Positions 1 through 8,337 of a DNA stretch of 64,000 nucleotides are shown in pieces. The position numbers were made by a program, and so were the translations under genes. The notes under the pieces are model-generated. The model was given only the letters and a program-made list of their open reading frames with translations, did not search any database and was not told the origin of the DNA. Where the stretch lies: positions 1-64,000 of the forward strand of contig JBBPII010000009.1 of NCBI GenBank assembly GCA_038040385.1, in the 5' to 3' direction. How positions within the stretch are numbered: position 1 is the first letter of the stretch; the number at the start of each line of letters is the position of its first letter. The stretch comes from Gilichinskyi gelida. GTDB taxonomy: Bacteria; Acidobacteriota; Thermoanaerobaculia; Gp7-AA8.

Positions 1-86
1 CACTTCTCCCGCTCACGCGGGAGAAGGGCAACTTGGCCCCTCTCCCGCTTGCGGGAGAGGGTGGCCGAAGGCCGGGTGAGGGTCAC
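1..86. repeat. GC-rich intergenic inverted repeat, family A
   Basis: Hairpin-forming sequence built on CCCTCTCCCGC / GCGGGAGAGGG followed by GGCCGAAGGCCGGGTGAGGG. Related copies lie at 9520-9620, 13484-13543 and 52040-52155. It sits just past the stop of the phosphatase gene, so it could act as a transcription terminator or RNA-stabilising hairpin. It is cut by the window edge. Confidence 0.8.
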
Positions 87-811
87 CCGCGCCGCACCAC
101 CACCAGCGTCAAGTCATCGCCGCGCTTCCCGCGCGCGTGCTCATCGACTGCGGTGACGATCGCATCGCCGACGGCCACGGCGGTCGTGCCGCGCGCCACG
201 CGCTGCAGTCCCTCGATGCCGAACTCCGCGCCGTCAGGCGACTCCGCTTCGATCACGCCGTCGCTGTAGAGCACGAGCGTCTCGCCGCGGCCGAAGAGGC
301 GGATCGACGAGCGCCACCGCGGGGCGGGGAGGATCCCCACCACCGGGCCGGTGGAGTCGACGAGGTCCGTCGTTCCGTCGCGGCGCACGATGACCGGCGC
401 GGGATGGCCGGCGTTGGCGACCACCAGATGTCCGTCATCCGAGGCGTAGCCGATCACCGCGCTGGCGAACTTGTTCGACGGCAGCACGGGGCGGAGGAAC
501 TCGTGGAGGCGGGCCATGGTCGCTGCCGGATCGCACCCGCAGTTCGCGCACGAGGTGATGCGATGCTCGAGCTCGTCCTGAATCATCGCCATCAGCACGG
601 CGGCGTTGATCCCCTTGCCGGAGACATCGCCGACGGCGAACCAAAGCCGGTCCTTGTGTTTGTGCGTGAAGTAGAAGTCGCCGGTGAAGGCGCGTGCCGG
701 CTGCGAGACGGCGTGGACGTCGTACGCCGTCCGCCGCGGGCGCCGCGCCTGGAAAAGGGCCAACTGCGGGACTGTGGTTACGCCGCTGCTACCGGACGGC
801 ATCGCTGACAT
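83..811 (-). CDS. SpoIIE/PP2C-type serine phosphatase
   Basis: This 242-aa soluble protein consists almost entirely of a SpoIIE-type PP2C phosphatase domain. Metal-binding motifs are visible in order: GDFYFT (about residue 44), VGDVSGKGI (about 60), NAGHPAPVI mid-protein, LYSDGVIEAES, and a C-terminal GDDLTLVVV. Family members dephosphorylate serine or threonine on regulators such as anti-anti-sigma factors. The start chosen is the ATG at 809-811; another ATG lies three codons downstream at 802. The start falls inside the 3' end of the preceding methyltransferase fusion gene (34-nt overlap), so the two are probably translationally coupled. No sensor domain is attached. Its place in an ECF sigma/anti-sigma operon suggests a regulatory role, but its substrate cannot be read from the sequence. 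Confidence 0.88.
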   Translation of the reverse strand: MSAMPSGSSGVTTVPQLALFQARRPRRTAYDVHAVSQPARAFTGDFYFTHKHKDRLWFAVGDVSGKGINAAVLMAMIQDELEHRITSCANCGCDPAATMARLHEFLRPVLPSNKFASAVIGYASDDGHLVVANAGHPAPVIVRRDGTTDLVDSTGPVVGILPAPRWRSSIRLFGRGETLVLYSDGVIEAESPDGAEFGIEGLQRVARGTTAVAVGDAIVTAVDEHARGKRGDDLTLVVVRRG

Positions 812-1665
812 GGCCGGAATCCTTTCTGCGCCGCCTCTCCCGCCCCCCGAAAAGGGACGCGGTTTTCCTCCCGGATGCGCCGGGCGTCGCGGCAAGTGGG
901 GAAGCAATAGATCTTCGTGGTGCGCGAGCCGACGTAGCGCACGCCTTCGCGCGCCAGGGCGTCGAGGGCGTCGACGTCGACGCCTTCGCGCGCCAGCAGG
1001 TCGCGCTTGACGCGGCTGCCGTACGCGTACTCGCCGACGCCTCCAGCCGAGGGAACCACGCGATGGCACGGAACGACGAACGGTACGACGTTGCGCGCGC
1101 AGAAGCTGGCCACGGCGCGCACGGCCTTCGGACGCCCGATCTGCTGCGCGACCCAGGAGTAGGTCCGCACTTCACCGACCGGGATGCTGCCGAGCGCGCG
1201 CATGACCGCGGTCTCCAGCTCCGAGGCGTCACCGAGGTCGATGTGCGGCTTTCCGACGCCCTGGCCGGAGAGGGCGGCGGCCACTTCGCGCGCCAGCGGC
1301 GCAGGGATCTCGGCGCGCTGCAGGTCGCGATCGTAGCGTTTGGCGTACCGCGCGCGAAGGTCGTCGATGGTCCGCCCGCTGATCATCCGGATGCCCTCCT
1401 CGGAGAACGCCACCCACACCTCCCGCCCACCCGCCTCGACGCGGTCGAACGAGTCGACGACCTCGCGGCAGAGCGTGTCCCTGCAGGATCGGGGCGGCGC
1501 GACGGCCAGCGCCTTGACCGCGGCCGCCAGGCGGTCGACGTCGTGCAGCGAGTCGTCGCAGCTTTTGCACGTCTTCAGATGGCTCTCGACTTCGCCGCGC
1601 TCGTCTTGCGACAGCTCGCGCGTCCGGAGCGCATCGACGCGCGTCAGCGCTGATCTACACCGCAT
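778..1665 (-). CDS. Zinc-finger anti-sigma / O6-alkylguanine-DNA methyltransferase / Ada metal-binding fusion
   Basis: This 295-aa protein joins three modules. Residues 1-50 resemble a zf-HC2 anti-sigma zinc finger (C3, H29, C33, C36 in HxxxCxxC spacing). Residues about 70-235 are a methylated-DNA-cysteine methyltransferase with the alkyl-acceptor motif PCHRVVP (C200). Residues about 238-295 are an Ada-type zinc domain with four cysteines (C254, C258, C286, C289) in the CxxxC...CxxC arrangement. In E. coli Ada the first of these takes a methyl group from phosphotriesters and switches Ada into an activator; there the zinc domain is N-terminal, here it is C-terminal. The gene starts 11 nt inside the 3' end of the ECF sigma gene, the usual sigma/anti-sigma layout. 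I infer an anti-sigma factor that senses or repairs DNA alkylation; the domain calls are firm, the sensing role is not proven. Confidence 0.88.
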   Translation of the reverse strand: MRCRSALTRVDALRTRELSQDERGEVESHLKTCKSCDDSLHDVDRLAAAVKALAVAPPRSCRDTLCREVVDSFDRVEAGGREVWVAFSEEGIRMISGRTIDDLRARYAKRYDRDLQRAEIPAPLAREVAAALSGQGVGKPHIDLGDASELETAVMRALGSIPVGEVRTYSWVAQQIGRPKAVRAVASFCARNVVPFVVPCHRVVPSAGGVGEYAYGSRVKRDLLAREGVDVDALDALAREGVRYVGSRTTKIYCFPTCRDARRIREENRVPFRGAGEAAQKGFRPCQRCRPVAAA

Positions 1666-2311
1666 AGTTGACCCCCTTCTTTTCCAGCGCTTCCCGCAAC
1701 AGCTTGAGCGACCGGAACACCTTCCCGCGGAGCGCCGCCTCGGACGAGCCGATGGTCCTGGCGATCTCCCCGTACGACATTTCTTCCATGAAGCGCAGCA
1801 CGATCAACTCGCGCGCGTCGACCGGCAGCAGCGCGATGGCGCGGCGCAGCAGCTCCACCTCCTGTTTGCGCTCGAGATCTGACCCTTCCAGTTGGACGAA
1901 CGGCCCCATGCGGCCGTCGTCGAAGTCCTCGAGCGGCTGTTCGAGCTTGCTTCTCTTCGAGCGCCGCTTGTTGAGCGAGAGATTGCGCACCGTGCGGAAC
2001 AGCCAGGGGCGGAGGGCGAGCGCCTCGCAGCGCTGCTCGTCGTACTGGCGGGTCAGCGCGCGGTGCGCGCGCAGGAGGGCGTCCTGCACGACCTCCTGCG
2101 CGTCGAAGCGGTTTTGCAGAACGCTCTCCGCGTAGCCGAAGAGCGGCCCCTCGTAGCGGTCGATGAGCCGCTCGAAGGCGCCCGGTTCACAGCGATGGAC
2201 GGCCAGCGCCAGGTTTTCCACGGATCCCGCAGTGGCGAGGGCCGCTTCGCCGCCGGTCCATGAGTTCTTCATGAAGCTAGTAACACACCGTTCGAGCGTT
2301 TCGTTCGGCAC
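1655..2311 (-). CDS. ECF-type RNA polymerase sigma factor
   Basis: This 218-aa protein has the two ECF regions. Sigma region 2 includes GPLFGYAESVLQNRFDAQEVVQDAL and the RPWLFRTVRN stretch that contacts the -10 element. Region 4 is the helix-turn-helix LPVDARELIVLRFMEEMSYG onward. It should redirect RNA polymerase to a stress regulon. The GTG start at 2311 lies 3 nt after the DUF4242 stop; an ATG at 2272 (product beginning MKNSW) is a shorter alternative. The 3' end overlaps the zinc-finger/methyltransferase fusion gene, which is its likely anti-sigma factor. Its promoter targets cannot be deduced here. Confidence 0.92.
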   Translation of the reverse strand: MPNETLERCVTSFMKNSWTGGEAALATAGSVENLALAVHRCEPGAFERLIDRYEGPLFGYAESVLQNRFDAQEVVQDALLRAHRALTRQYDEQRCEALALRPWLFRTVRNLSLNKRRSKRSKLEQPLEDFDDGRMGPFVQLEGSDLERKQEVELLRRAIALLPVDARELIVLRFMEEMSYGEIARTIGSSEAALRGKVFRSLKLLREALEKKGVNYAV

Positions 2312-2314
2312 GCG

Positions 2315-2587
2315 TCAGCGATAGAAATATGGATCCAGCACGCTCACCTGGGTGATCATGTCCACCGGCAGCCCGTTCTTCGACGCCACCCGCCGGATGG
2401 CCTCGGGGTTGGGGCCGTCATAGATGCAGAACGTCTTCTTCTTGTCGTCGCTGACGTACGAGTGAACCCACGTCACGTGTTCCTCGGTGTTGACGTTGAC
2501 CACGTTCGAGGCCGCCTTGGCGCCCTCATCGCTGATGGGGATGTGCAGCCCGTCGGGGAATGTCCGTTCGATCATGTAGCGGGGCAT
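2315..2587 (-). CDS. DUF4242 family small protein
   Basis: This 90-aa protein begins MPRYMIERTFPDGL and carries a mid-region WVHSYVSDDKKKTFCIYDGPNPEAIR, the signature of DUF4242 proteins (some are described as nickel-binding, SCO4226-like). A strong ribosome-binding site (GAAGGAGGG) precedes the ATG. It is the first gene of the operon that continues with the ECF sigma factor 3 nt downstream, so it may share the sigma regulon. No catalytic function is known to me. Confidence 0.85.
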   Translation of the reverse strand: MPRYMIERTFPDGLHIPISDEGAKAASNVVNVNTEEHVTWVHSYVSDDKKKTFCIYDGPNPEAIRRVASKNGLPVDMITQVSVLDPYFYR

Positions 2588-2739
2588 TTTCGCCCTCCTT
2601 CGATGGTTATCATGCTCTATACAGCGCAGTTGCGCGGTATGCTGTCGCGGTCGAGCAACGATGTTCGACCTTCAGGCCACCTGAGCTAAGTCAGATCCTG
2701 GACCCACCCTCTTAGCAAACCACCCATCAGGGAGGCTTC

Positions 2740-2982
2740 TTGAAGCTCTACGTCGGAAATCTATCCAAACAAGTCAGTGAAGCGCAGTTGACCGAACTTC
2801 TCGTCGTGTACGGCAAGGCCGAGAAGATCGGCATCGTCAAGGACAAGGGCACCGGCGAATCGCGCGGCTTCGGCTTCGCCGAGTTCGCCGATGCGGCCGA
2901 GGCCAACGCGGCCATCGCGGGCCTCAACGGCAAGGAAGTCGACGGTCAGGCATTGAAAGTCAACGAGGCGCGATCCAAATGA
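2740..2982 (+). CDS. RNA-binding protein, single RRM domain
   Basis: The 80-aa product is one RNA-recognition motif. RNP2 is LYVGNL near the N-terminus and RNP1 is RGFGFAEF around residues 47-54, with the aromatic residues that stack on RNA. Such short RRM proteins occur in many bacteria and are often cold- or stress-related RNA chaperones. The start is TTG at 2740, chosen because GGGAGG lies 5-10 nt upstream and the RRM begins immediately (residue 2 is K, followed by LYVGNL). The next gene overlaps it by four bases (ATGA). Confidence 0.92.
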   Translation: MKLYVGNLSKQVSEAQLTELLVVYGKAEKIGIVKDKGTGESRGFGFAEFADAAEANAAIAGLNGKEVDGQALKVNEARSK

Positions 2983-3221
2983 CGCGCCTCGCGGCCAAAC
3001 CGCGTGCGGCGGCCAAACCGCGCGTGGCGCATTTCCCGGTCTCCGAATCGAACGTCCGCAAGGCCGCCATCCGGGTGCTGGGACAGCAGTTGGTGTCGCC
3101 CGAGGTGCAGTACGTGCAGCGCACGCTCGGCAACACCGCCTCGCAGCAAGAGATGGACGAAACGATCCTCGCGGTGCGCAAGCTGCCGTGGGCCAGCATC
3201 GTTTCGCCCGACAGTCTTTAA
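2979..3221 (+). CDS. Small basic hypothetical protein
   Basis: This is an 80-aa protein of unknown function. It has a very basic Ala/Lys/Arg-rich start (residues 1-16) followed by a predicted helical part. Its start codon overlaps the stop of the RRM gene (ATGA), which supports a translated operon partner rather than a chance frame. The basic tail could bind nucleic acid, but I recognise no domain. Confidence 0.55.
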   Translation: MTRLAAKPRAAAKPRVAHFPVSESNVRKAAIRVLGQQLVSPEVQYVQRTLGNTASQQEMDETILAVRKLPWASIVSPDSL

Positions 3222-3236
3222 GCGCGTCCATGACCT

Positions 3237-3264
3237 GGAGTGCGGGCGTCTTCGTCCGCACTCC
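3237..3264. terminator. Inverted repeat, possible terminator
   Basis: GGAGTGCGGGCG / CGTCCGCACTCC forms a stem of about 12 bp (one G-U pair) around TCTT, 15 nt after the stop of the preceding small gene. No T-run follows, so it may be a dispersed repeat instead; the arm GGAGTGCGGGCGTC occurs again at 17730. Confidence 0.45.
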
Positions 3265-3286
3265 ACATCCGCGGTACAGTCGTGCC

Positions 3287-4114
3287 ATGCGTAGACTCGT
3301 GCCGCTCCTGCTGATCCTCGCCACCTCGCTCCACGCCCAAACGCGCGAGGAGTTGCTGCGTTCCCCGAAGACCTCCGAGGCGAAGGCTCCCCGCTTCGAG
3401 ACGCTCACCGCGGACGCGTTGCGCGCCGCGATCAAGGTCTATTCGCGGCGCAACTACGCCGCGTTCGGCTTCAACGACTCTTCGGTGACCGTCCGACTGC
3501 CCGCCGCGGCCAACAGCATCTACGCGGCATTCGAGTTCGACGAGCCGAAGCTCACCGACGCGCGCGGCCGCGCGGTCGCCTACGAGGTGGAGCAAGGGAT
3601 CTTCGACTTCGACACCTGGTCCAACGAGATCCGCCTGAAGCCGAAGGACGGCAGGGGCATCGTCGACTTTGCGCATGCCGTCGGCAAGGCGACGGTCAAA
3701 TACCCGTTGGTGGTGAAGACGACGTCGATCAAAAAGGGGAGCGACAAGCGCGTCACCATCGACGGCCCGTACGTCTCGTACAGCAAGTCCGCGATGGAGC
3801 TTCCCGAGCCGGCGGACTTCAGCAAAGTCGAGGCGTTGCGTGCGTACGACGCCGCGGGCCATCAGCTCGAGCGCGCCGACGCCACCGAGTCGTTCATGGT
3901 CGGCGACGCCACGTGGCGCAAGCTCGGCTTCTGGGGCAAGGTGGCCGAGGTGCGCGTAGACCGCGTCGAGAAGTGGGCGACGGTGACGATCGATTACGAC
4001 CTGCCGCCGTCGCCGAAGCTTCCCGAGTCCGCGCAGGGACTGACGCCGCCGCTCGAGGAGCGGCTGAAGGCCACGGAGCCGCCGGGCGCTCGCGTGACCA
4101 AGACGATCCAGTGA
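3287..4114 (+). CDS. Secreted hypothetical protein
   Basis: The 275-aa product opens with a clear signal peptide (MRRLVPLLLILATSLHAQT, cleavage after HA-Q). The rest is soluble and beta-rich with no membrane span and no motif I recognise, so it is probably periplasmic or outer-membrane associated. The start at 3287 is the ATG directly before the signal peptide; an upstream in-frame extension through the preceding hairpin is unlikely. It stands alone between a hairpin and the convergent zinc-ribbon gene. Confidence 0.75.
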   Translation: MRRLVPLLLILATSLHAQTREELLRSPKTSEAKAPRFETLTADALRAAIKVYSRRNYAAFGFNDSSVTVRLPAAANSIYAAFEFDEPKLTDARGRAVAYEVEQGIFDFDTWSNEIRLKPKDGRGIVDFAHAVGKATVKYPLVVKTTSIKKGSDKRVTIDGPYVSYSKSAMELPEPADFSKVEALRAYDAAGHQLERADATESFMVGDATWRKLGFWGKVAEVRVDRVEKWATVTIDYDLPPSPKLPESAQGLTPPLEERLKATEPPGARVTKTIQ

Positions 4115-4148
4115 AGAAACTACGGACTACAGACCTGACCCCCATCAT

Positions 4149-4337
4149 TCACTCATCGGAAGTCCGCAGCGTCGCCTGCCAGTCACCGTCGCGGTCGCGG
4201 GTCAGATCCACCTGCCACGGCTGGCAGCACACCGGGCAATCCTGAACGTACGACTGGCGGCCCCAGCCGTCGTCGACGACGTCCAGCTCCACCTGCGCGC
4301 CGCAGTACGGGCACATCACCGGGAGGAATTCGCGCAT
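4149..4337 (-). CDS. CPXCG-motif zinc-ribbon-like small protein
   Basis: The 62-aa product has two cysteine pairs, MCPYCG near the N-terminus and DCPVCC about 22 residues later, spaced as in the CPXCG cysteine-rich family. These presumably bind one zinc ion. The ATG at 4337 gives the family's usual length of about 60 residues; an upstream start at 4370 would add 11 residues. Function is unknown. It is convergent with the preceding secreted-protein gene. Confidence 0.82.
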   Translation of the reverse strand: MREFLPVMCPYCGAQVELDVVDDGWGRQSYVQDCPVCCQPWQVDLTRDRDGDWQATLRTSDE

Positions 4338-4375
4338 CAGTGAAAGAGTATCCTGTGTCGACCGGGTCATTTTCG

Positions 4376-5105
4376 ATGCCTATCCGCCGGCTGGCGCTGC
4401 TGATCCTTGCGATAGTTCCGTGCGCGTCCGCGCAGACGACCTTCGTGCGCGACGCCTTCACCGTCGGGGCCAATACCATGCTGGAGGCGCACGCGCCGAA
4501 CGCGGGCGGCGCCTGGACGCGGTTCACCGGCGGCAGCGGCATCATCCTGAACGCCGCCGCCGACAACGCCCGCAACGTCGCCAATAACGACTGGAACATC
4601 TACGGAAACGCCACCACCCCGCCGGGCGCCGCCGCCGAGATCGTGGTCGGCATCACTGTCACGTTCACCAACAACACCACCAACAACTACGTCGACGTCT
4701 TCGGCCGCGCCTCCGTCGCGCTGCTCAACGGCTACCTGGCCCGCCTCCGCGCCAGCAACGACGGCACGGGGACCAACGTCCAGATCGTCCGCTACGTCGG
4801 CGGCGCGCCGCCTTCTCCCTGAAGAACGCCTCGAAGCAGATCTGGATCGACGGCGTCCTCTGCGCCTCCACCGACGACAACACCGTCGCCACCTCCGGCT
4901 TGGTCGGCCTCGGCATGAACAGCAACACGGCGGCGCAGAACATCACCGACGACTCTTTCGCCGCGACGTTCGCCCCCACGGCCGTCGACCGCCTCGACGC
5001 CACCGCCACGCGCGACGGCGCCCGCACGCTCGTGGAATGGACCACCGCCCGCGAGGCGCAGAACCTCGGATTCCGCATCTATCGCGACGGCAAGCAGATC
5101 TCGCG
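4376..5105 (+). pseudogene. Secreted LamG-like/FN3-like protein, frameshifted and 3'-truncated
   Basis: A signal peptide (MPIRRLALLILAIVPCASAQ) is followed by a beta-sandwich-like region up to about 4810. The reading then continues only in another frame (FSLKNASKQIWIDGVLCAS from about 4816) and reaches a typical exported-protein tail segment (RTLVEWTTAREAQNLGFRIY) before homology-like sequence stops near 5105. So there is a frameshift or small deletion near 4805-4820 plus loss of the 3' end. Downstream sequence abruptly belongs to a reverse-strand kinase gene. This could be real gene decay or an assembly fault. Confidence 0.7.
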
Positions 5106-5789
5106 CGGGCGGCCACGCGCACGCGGCCCTGAGTATCGACCACCAGCACGCCGCCGTGCATCGTCTCCAGCAGCCGGTCCGCCACGAAGGACGGGGTGAG
5201 ATCTGCGAGACGGAAGCGGCTCACCGCCCACGCCGCGAGGACGATGAACCCGAGGATGGGGAGAAAGCCGATCGGATAGATCTCGATGCCGAAGGCGGGG
5301 AGATAGTCGACGCTGCCGAGGTAGCCGACGCCGAGCCGCCAGGAACGACGTGTTGCGGCGACGCTCCTGCGACGTTTGCGCCCGCGAGCGGGCGAGAAGA
5401 AGCAGGCTGGCGCCGAGGACGACGCCGAAGAAGCACGCGGCGACGAGCCGCGGCCGCTGGCGCCGGGTGGTGCCGGTGAGCGCCGCCGTGAACTGCAGCA
5501 CCGCCGCCGGGATGAGCGCCACGCCGATGTAGGCAAAGCGCGCCAGATCGAGCGCCGCACGCGCCGACGCCGACATCGCCATCAGCGAGATGCCGGTGAG
5601 CCACACTCAGACGGTGGAGGTGAGAATGAAGAACGAAAGCGTGACCGCGCTGGCGCGTTCGCGCGCCAGAACCGTGGCGCCGAGGATCAGCGTCGCGGCG
5701 GCGACCAGCAACATCGGAAGCGCCGCTGCCGTGGGATGGAGCTCCAGGGAAAAGGTCATCGGGTCGTCGTTCGGAATGCCCGCACCCAA
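5095..5789 (-). pseudogene. Histidine-kinase-type 7TM sensor, N-terminal fragment with stop and frameshift
   Basis: Reading on the minus strand from 5789 gives hydrophobic helices like the N-terminal 7TM region of histidine kinases (LLVAAATLILGATVLARERA, then WLTGISLMAMSASARAALDL, then VDYLPAFGIEIYPIGFLPIL). It ends at the beginning of a PAS-like segment (MHGGVLVVDTQGRVRVA). The frame is broken by a TGA at 5607-5609 and by a frameshift near 5350-5400. All catalytic domains are missing because the gene stops at the junction near 5100. Confidence 0.7.
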
Positions 5790-5814
5790 GAGTCGTACCG
5801 TTTCAACAGGAGCG

Positions 5815-5837
5815 CGTGACGCGCGTCACGTTATAAT
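5815..5837 (+). promoter_or_regulatory. Palindromic operator next to a -10 box, upstream of the TonB receptor
   Basis: A perfect 16-bp palindrome (CGTGACGCGCGTCACG, 5815-5830) ends one base before TATAAT (5832-5837), which is 50 nt upstream of the receptor start. The palindrome would overlap the -35/spacer, the classic place for a repressor site. No good -35 hexamer is visible. Confidence 0.5.
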
Positions 5838-5886
5838 CGGGCTCATCTTTGACTTGTTGGTTCGATCGGAACCGTAGGGGGAGCGA

Positions 5887-8337
5887 ATGAAAACCCTGGT
5901 GACCAGAACCGTGTTGTGCCTCGCCGTACTGACCCTCGCCGTGCCCATCCCGCTTTTCGCTCAGGAGACAGCAAAGCAGCCCGAGCAGAAGACTTCCATG
6001 GAGGAGGAAAAGAAACAGAAGCTGACCGAGGAGATGGTGGTCACCGCGCGGAAGCGCGAGGAAACGGTGCAGGACGTGCCGATTTCCGTCGCCGCGCCGA
6101 CCGAGTCGCAGCTGCGGGACCGCGGCGCCGAGACCATCGAAGACATCGCCGCGAACGTGGCCGGCTTCACCGTCCAGAACCTTGGACCGGGCCAGAGCCA
6201 GGTCGCCATGCGCGGCGTCTCCGCCGGCCAGATCGTCCGCGACCAGCCGGGCGTCAAGGAGCAGGTGGGCGTCTATCTCGACGAGTCGGTGATCTCGCTC
6301 TCGCTCTTCACCCCGGACATCGACCTCTTCGACATGTCGCGCGTCGAAGTGCTGCGCGGACCGCAGGGCACGCTCTTCGGCTCCGGCTCGCTCTCCGGCA
6401 CGCTGCGCTACATCAGCAATCAGCCGAAGCTGGGGATCACGGAAACGATCGGCGAGTTCACCGGCAGCTCGATCAGCGGCGGCAGCACGGGCGGCAGCGG
6501 CAAGATCGCCTTCAACATGCCGGTCAACGAAACCACCGCCATGCGCTTCGTCGGCTACTACAACCGCTACGGCGGCTACATGGACGCGGTGCAGCCGAAT
6601 CTCAGCGTGCGCAAGGACGTCAACAGCGGTGAGCGCACCGGCGCGCGCGTGTCGTTCCTCTTCAAGCCGAACCCCAAGCTGACCATTGTCCCGCGCGTCC
6701 TCTACCAGGATTTGGAGATGAACGGATGGAACCGCATCGACGCCTACAACATCCTCGGCAATCCGTTCACCACCACGCGCCCGAAAGTGAACCTCGGCGA
6801 GCGCGAGCTCTTCACGCAGATTGACGAGCCGACCAGCGACAAGTTCGGCCTGGCCGACGTGAACCTCTCGTACGACCTCGGCGGCGGCAAGACGCTGACC
6901 TCGATCACCTCGTATACCCAACGGGACGTCGACGTGATCCGCGACGCCACCGCGCTCACCGCCAGCATCACCGGCGGCTCCATCGGCCTGCCGGCGAAGG
7001 CCTTCACCATCGACGCCCCGCTCGACGACCACACCAAGGCGCACGGCTTCACTCAGGAGGTGCGAGTGGCCGGCAGCATTCCGGGTTGGCAGTGGCTCGC
7101 GGGCGGCTTCTTCTCCAACAGTCATCGCGATTACGGCCAGGGCCTTCTGGTGAGCGGGTTCGAAGCGGCGTGCAAGACCGGCTGCGGCGGGTTGAGCGGT
7201 GTGCCGACCAAAGGAGCGTTCATCGCTCCCACGGACGGCCTGTTCTGGTCCGACCTCCAGTACAAGTTCAAACAGTTCGCCATCTTCGGCGAGACGACCT
7301 GGGCGGCCACGCCGAAGCTCGACCTGACCGGCGGCATTCGCTTCTACCGCTTCGACGAGAAGCGCGTCCAGACCTTCGACGGAATCTTTGCCGATCCCGG
7401 AACGACCAGGGGCACCTCGAAGGCCGACGGCTTCGCGCCGCGGGTGGTGGCCAGCTACAAGCTGAGCGACGCGCACCGCCTCAACGCGCAGATCTCCAAG
7501 GGCTTCCGCCTCGGCGGGATCAACGATCCGCTCAATCTTCCTCTCTGCACCGCGGCGGACCGCGCCACCTTCGGCGGCCACGATGCGTGGGAAGACGAAA
7601 CGCTGTGGAACTACGAGGTCGGCTCGAAGTCGAGGATCATGGGCGGCCGCGGATCGTTCAACGCCGCGGCGTTCTACGCCGACATCAAGGACCTGCAGGC
7701 CACGGTGACCGCGGGCTCCTGCTCGTCGCGCGTCATCTTCAACGTGCCGAAGTCCCGCAGCGCCGGCGTCGAGCTGGAGCTCGAGCTGGCGCCGAACGAC
7801 GCCTTCGACTTCGCCGTCTCGGCGAGCCACATCAACGCCGAGCTGCAGTCGACGCTGACCTCCACCGATTCGACGGGCGTCACCACCATCGTCGCCGGCA
7901 TTGAGGAAGGCAACCGCCTCCCGACCGTCCCCGAGTTCCAGATGGCCGCCGCCGCCACGTTCCACTGGCAGATGAGCCACGGCATGGCCGGCTACGCCAC
8001 CGGTGCTTATCAGCACATCGGCGACCGCTACACCCAGATCGGCGACCAGGCCGCCGGCTTCGGCACGGTCAACCTGGGGTCGTTCGGGCCGACCGGCATC
8101 GGCGGTCCGTTCACGCAGAGCACCTTCACCTTCGATCCGAAGCTGCCGGCCTACGACATCCTCAACCTGCGCGTCGGGTTCCTGAAGAACAACTGGGACG
8201 TTGCGCTCTTCGTAAACAACATCACCGACGAGCGCGCCTTCCTGGCCCTCGACCAGGAGCGCGGCACGCGCGCCCGCGTCGGCTACCTGACCAATCAGCC
8301 GCGAACCATCGGCCTCAGTACGCGCGTCATCTTTTGA
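5887..8337 (+). CDS. TonB-dependent outer-membrane receptor
   Basis: The 816-aa protein has a signal peptide (residues 1-25, ending PLFAQ), a charged linker, a plug domain and a 22-strand-type beta barrel. The plug starts near EEMVVTARKREETVQDVPIS and holds the conserved VEVLRGPQGTLFGSGSLSGT block. The protein ends in a C-terminal beta signal (GLSTRVIF). Such receptors import large nutrients or metal chelates using TonB energy. This one resembles the sphingomonad/iron-complex type rather than the Oar type. It is followed with a 4-nt TTGA overlap by a Tat-exported FAD oxidase, suggesting uptake coupled to processing of an amine-like substrate. The substrate is unknown. Confidence 0.93.
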   Translation: MKTLVTRTVLCLAVLTLAVPIPLFAQETAKQPEQKTSMEEEKKQKLTEEMVVTARKREETVQDVPISVAAPTESQLRDRGAETIEDIAANVAGFTVQNLGPGQSQVAMRGVSAGQIVRDQPGVKEQVGVYLDESVISLSLFTPDIDLFDMSRVEVLRGPQGTLFGSGSLSGTLRYISNQPKLGITETIGEFTGSSISGGSTGGSGKIAFNMPVNETTAMRFVGYYNRYGGYMDAVQPNLSVRKDVNSGERTGARVSFLFKPNPKLTIVPRVLYQDLEMNGWNRIDAYNILGNPFTTTRPKVNLGERELFTQIDEPTSDKFGLADVNLSYDLGGGKTLTSITSYTQRDVDVIRDATALTASITGGSIGLPAKAFTIDAPLDDHTKAHGFTQEVRVAGSIPGWQWLAGGFFSNSHRDYGQGLLVSGFEAACKTGCGGLSGVPTKGAFIAPTDGLFWSDLQYKFKQFAIFGETTWAATPKLDLTGGIRFYRFDEKRVQTFDGIFADPGTTRGTSKADGFAPRVVASYKLSDAHRLNAQISKGFRLGGINDPLNLPLCTAADRATFGGHDAWEDETLWNYEVGSKSRIMGGRGSFNAAAFYADIKDLQATVTAGSCSSRVIFNVPKSRSAGVELELELAPNDAFDFAVSASHINAELQSTLTSTDSTGVTTIVAGIEEGNRLPTVPEFQMAAAATFHWQMSHGMAGYATGAYQHIGDRYTQIGDQAAGFGTVNLGSFGPTGIGGPFTQSTFTFDPKLPAYDILNLRVGFLKNNWDVALFVNNITDERAFLALDQERGTRARVGYLTNQPRTIGLSTRVIF

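Noticed and set aside
5607..5609. TGA in the 7TM kinase fragment considered as selenocysteine or read-through.
   Set aside because: The same gene also has a frameshift and a lost 3' half, there is no SECIS-like hairpin next to it, and the position is inside a membrane helix.
5803..8016. A 737-codon open frame on the minus strand across the TonB receptor gene.
   Set aside because: It is Arg/Ala/Gly/Val-rich with no signal or domain and lies opposite a clear receptor gene. Long antisense frames are common in GC-rich DNA.
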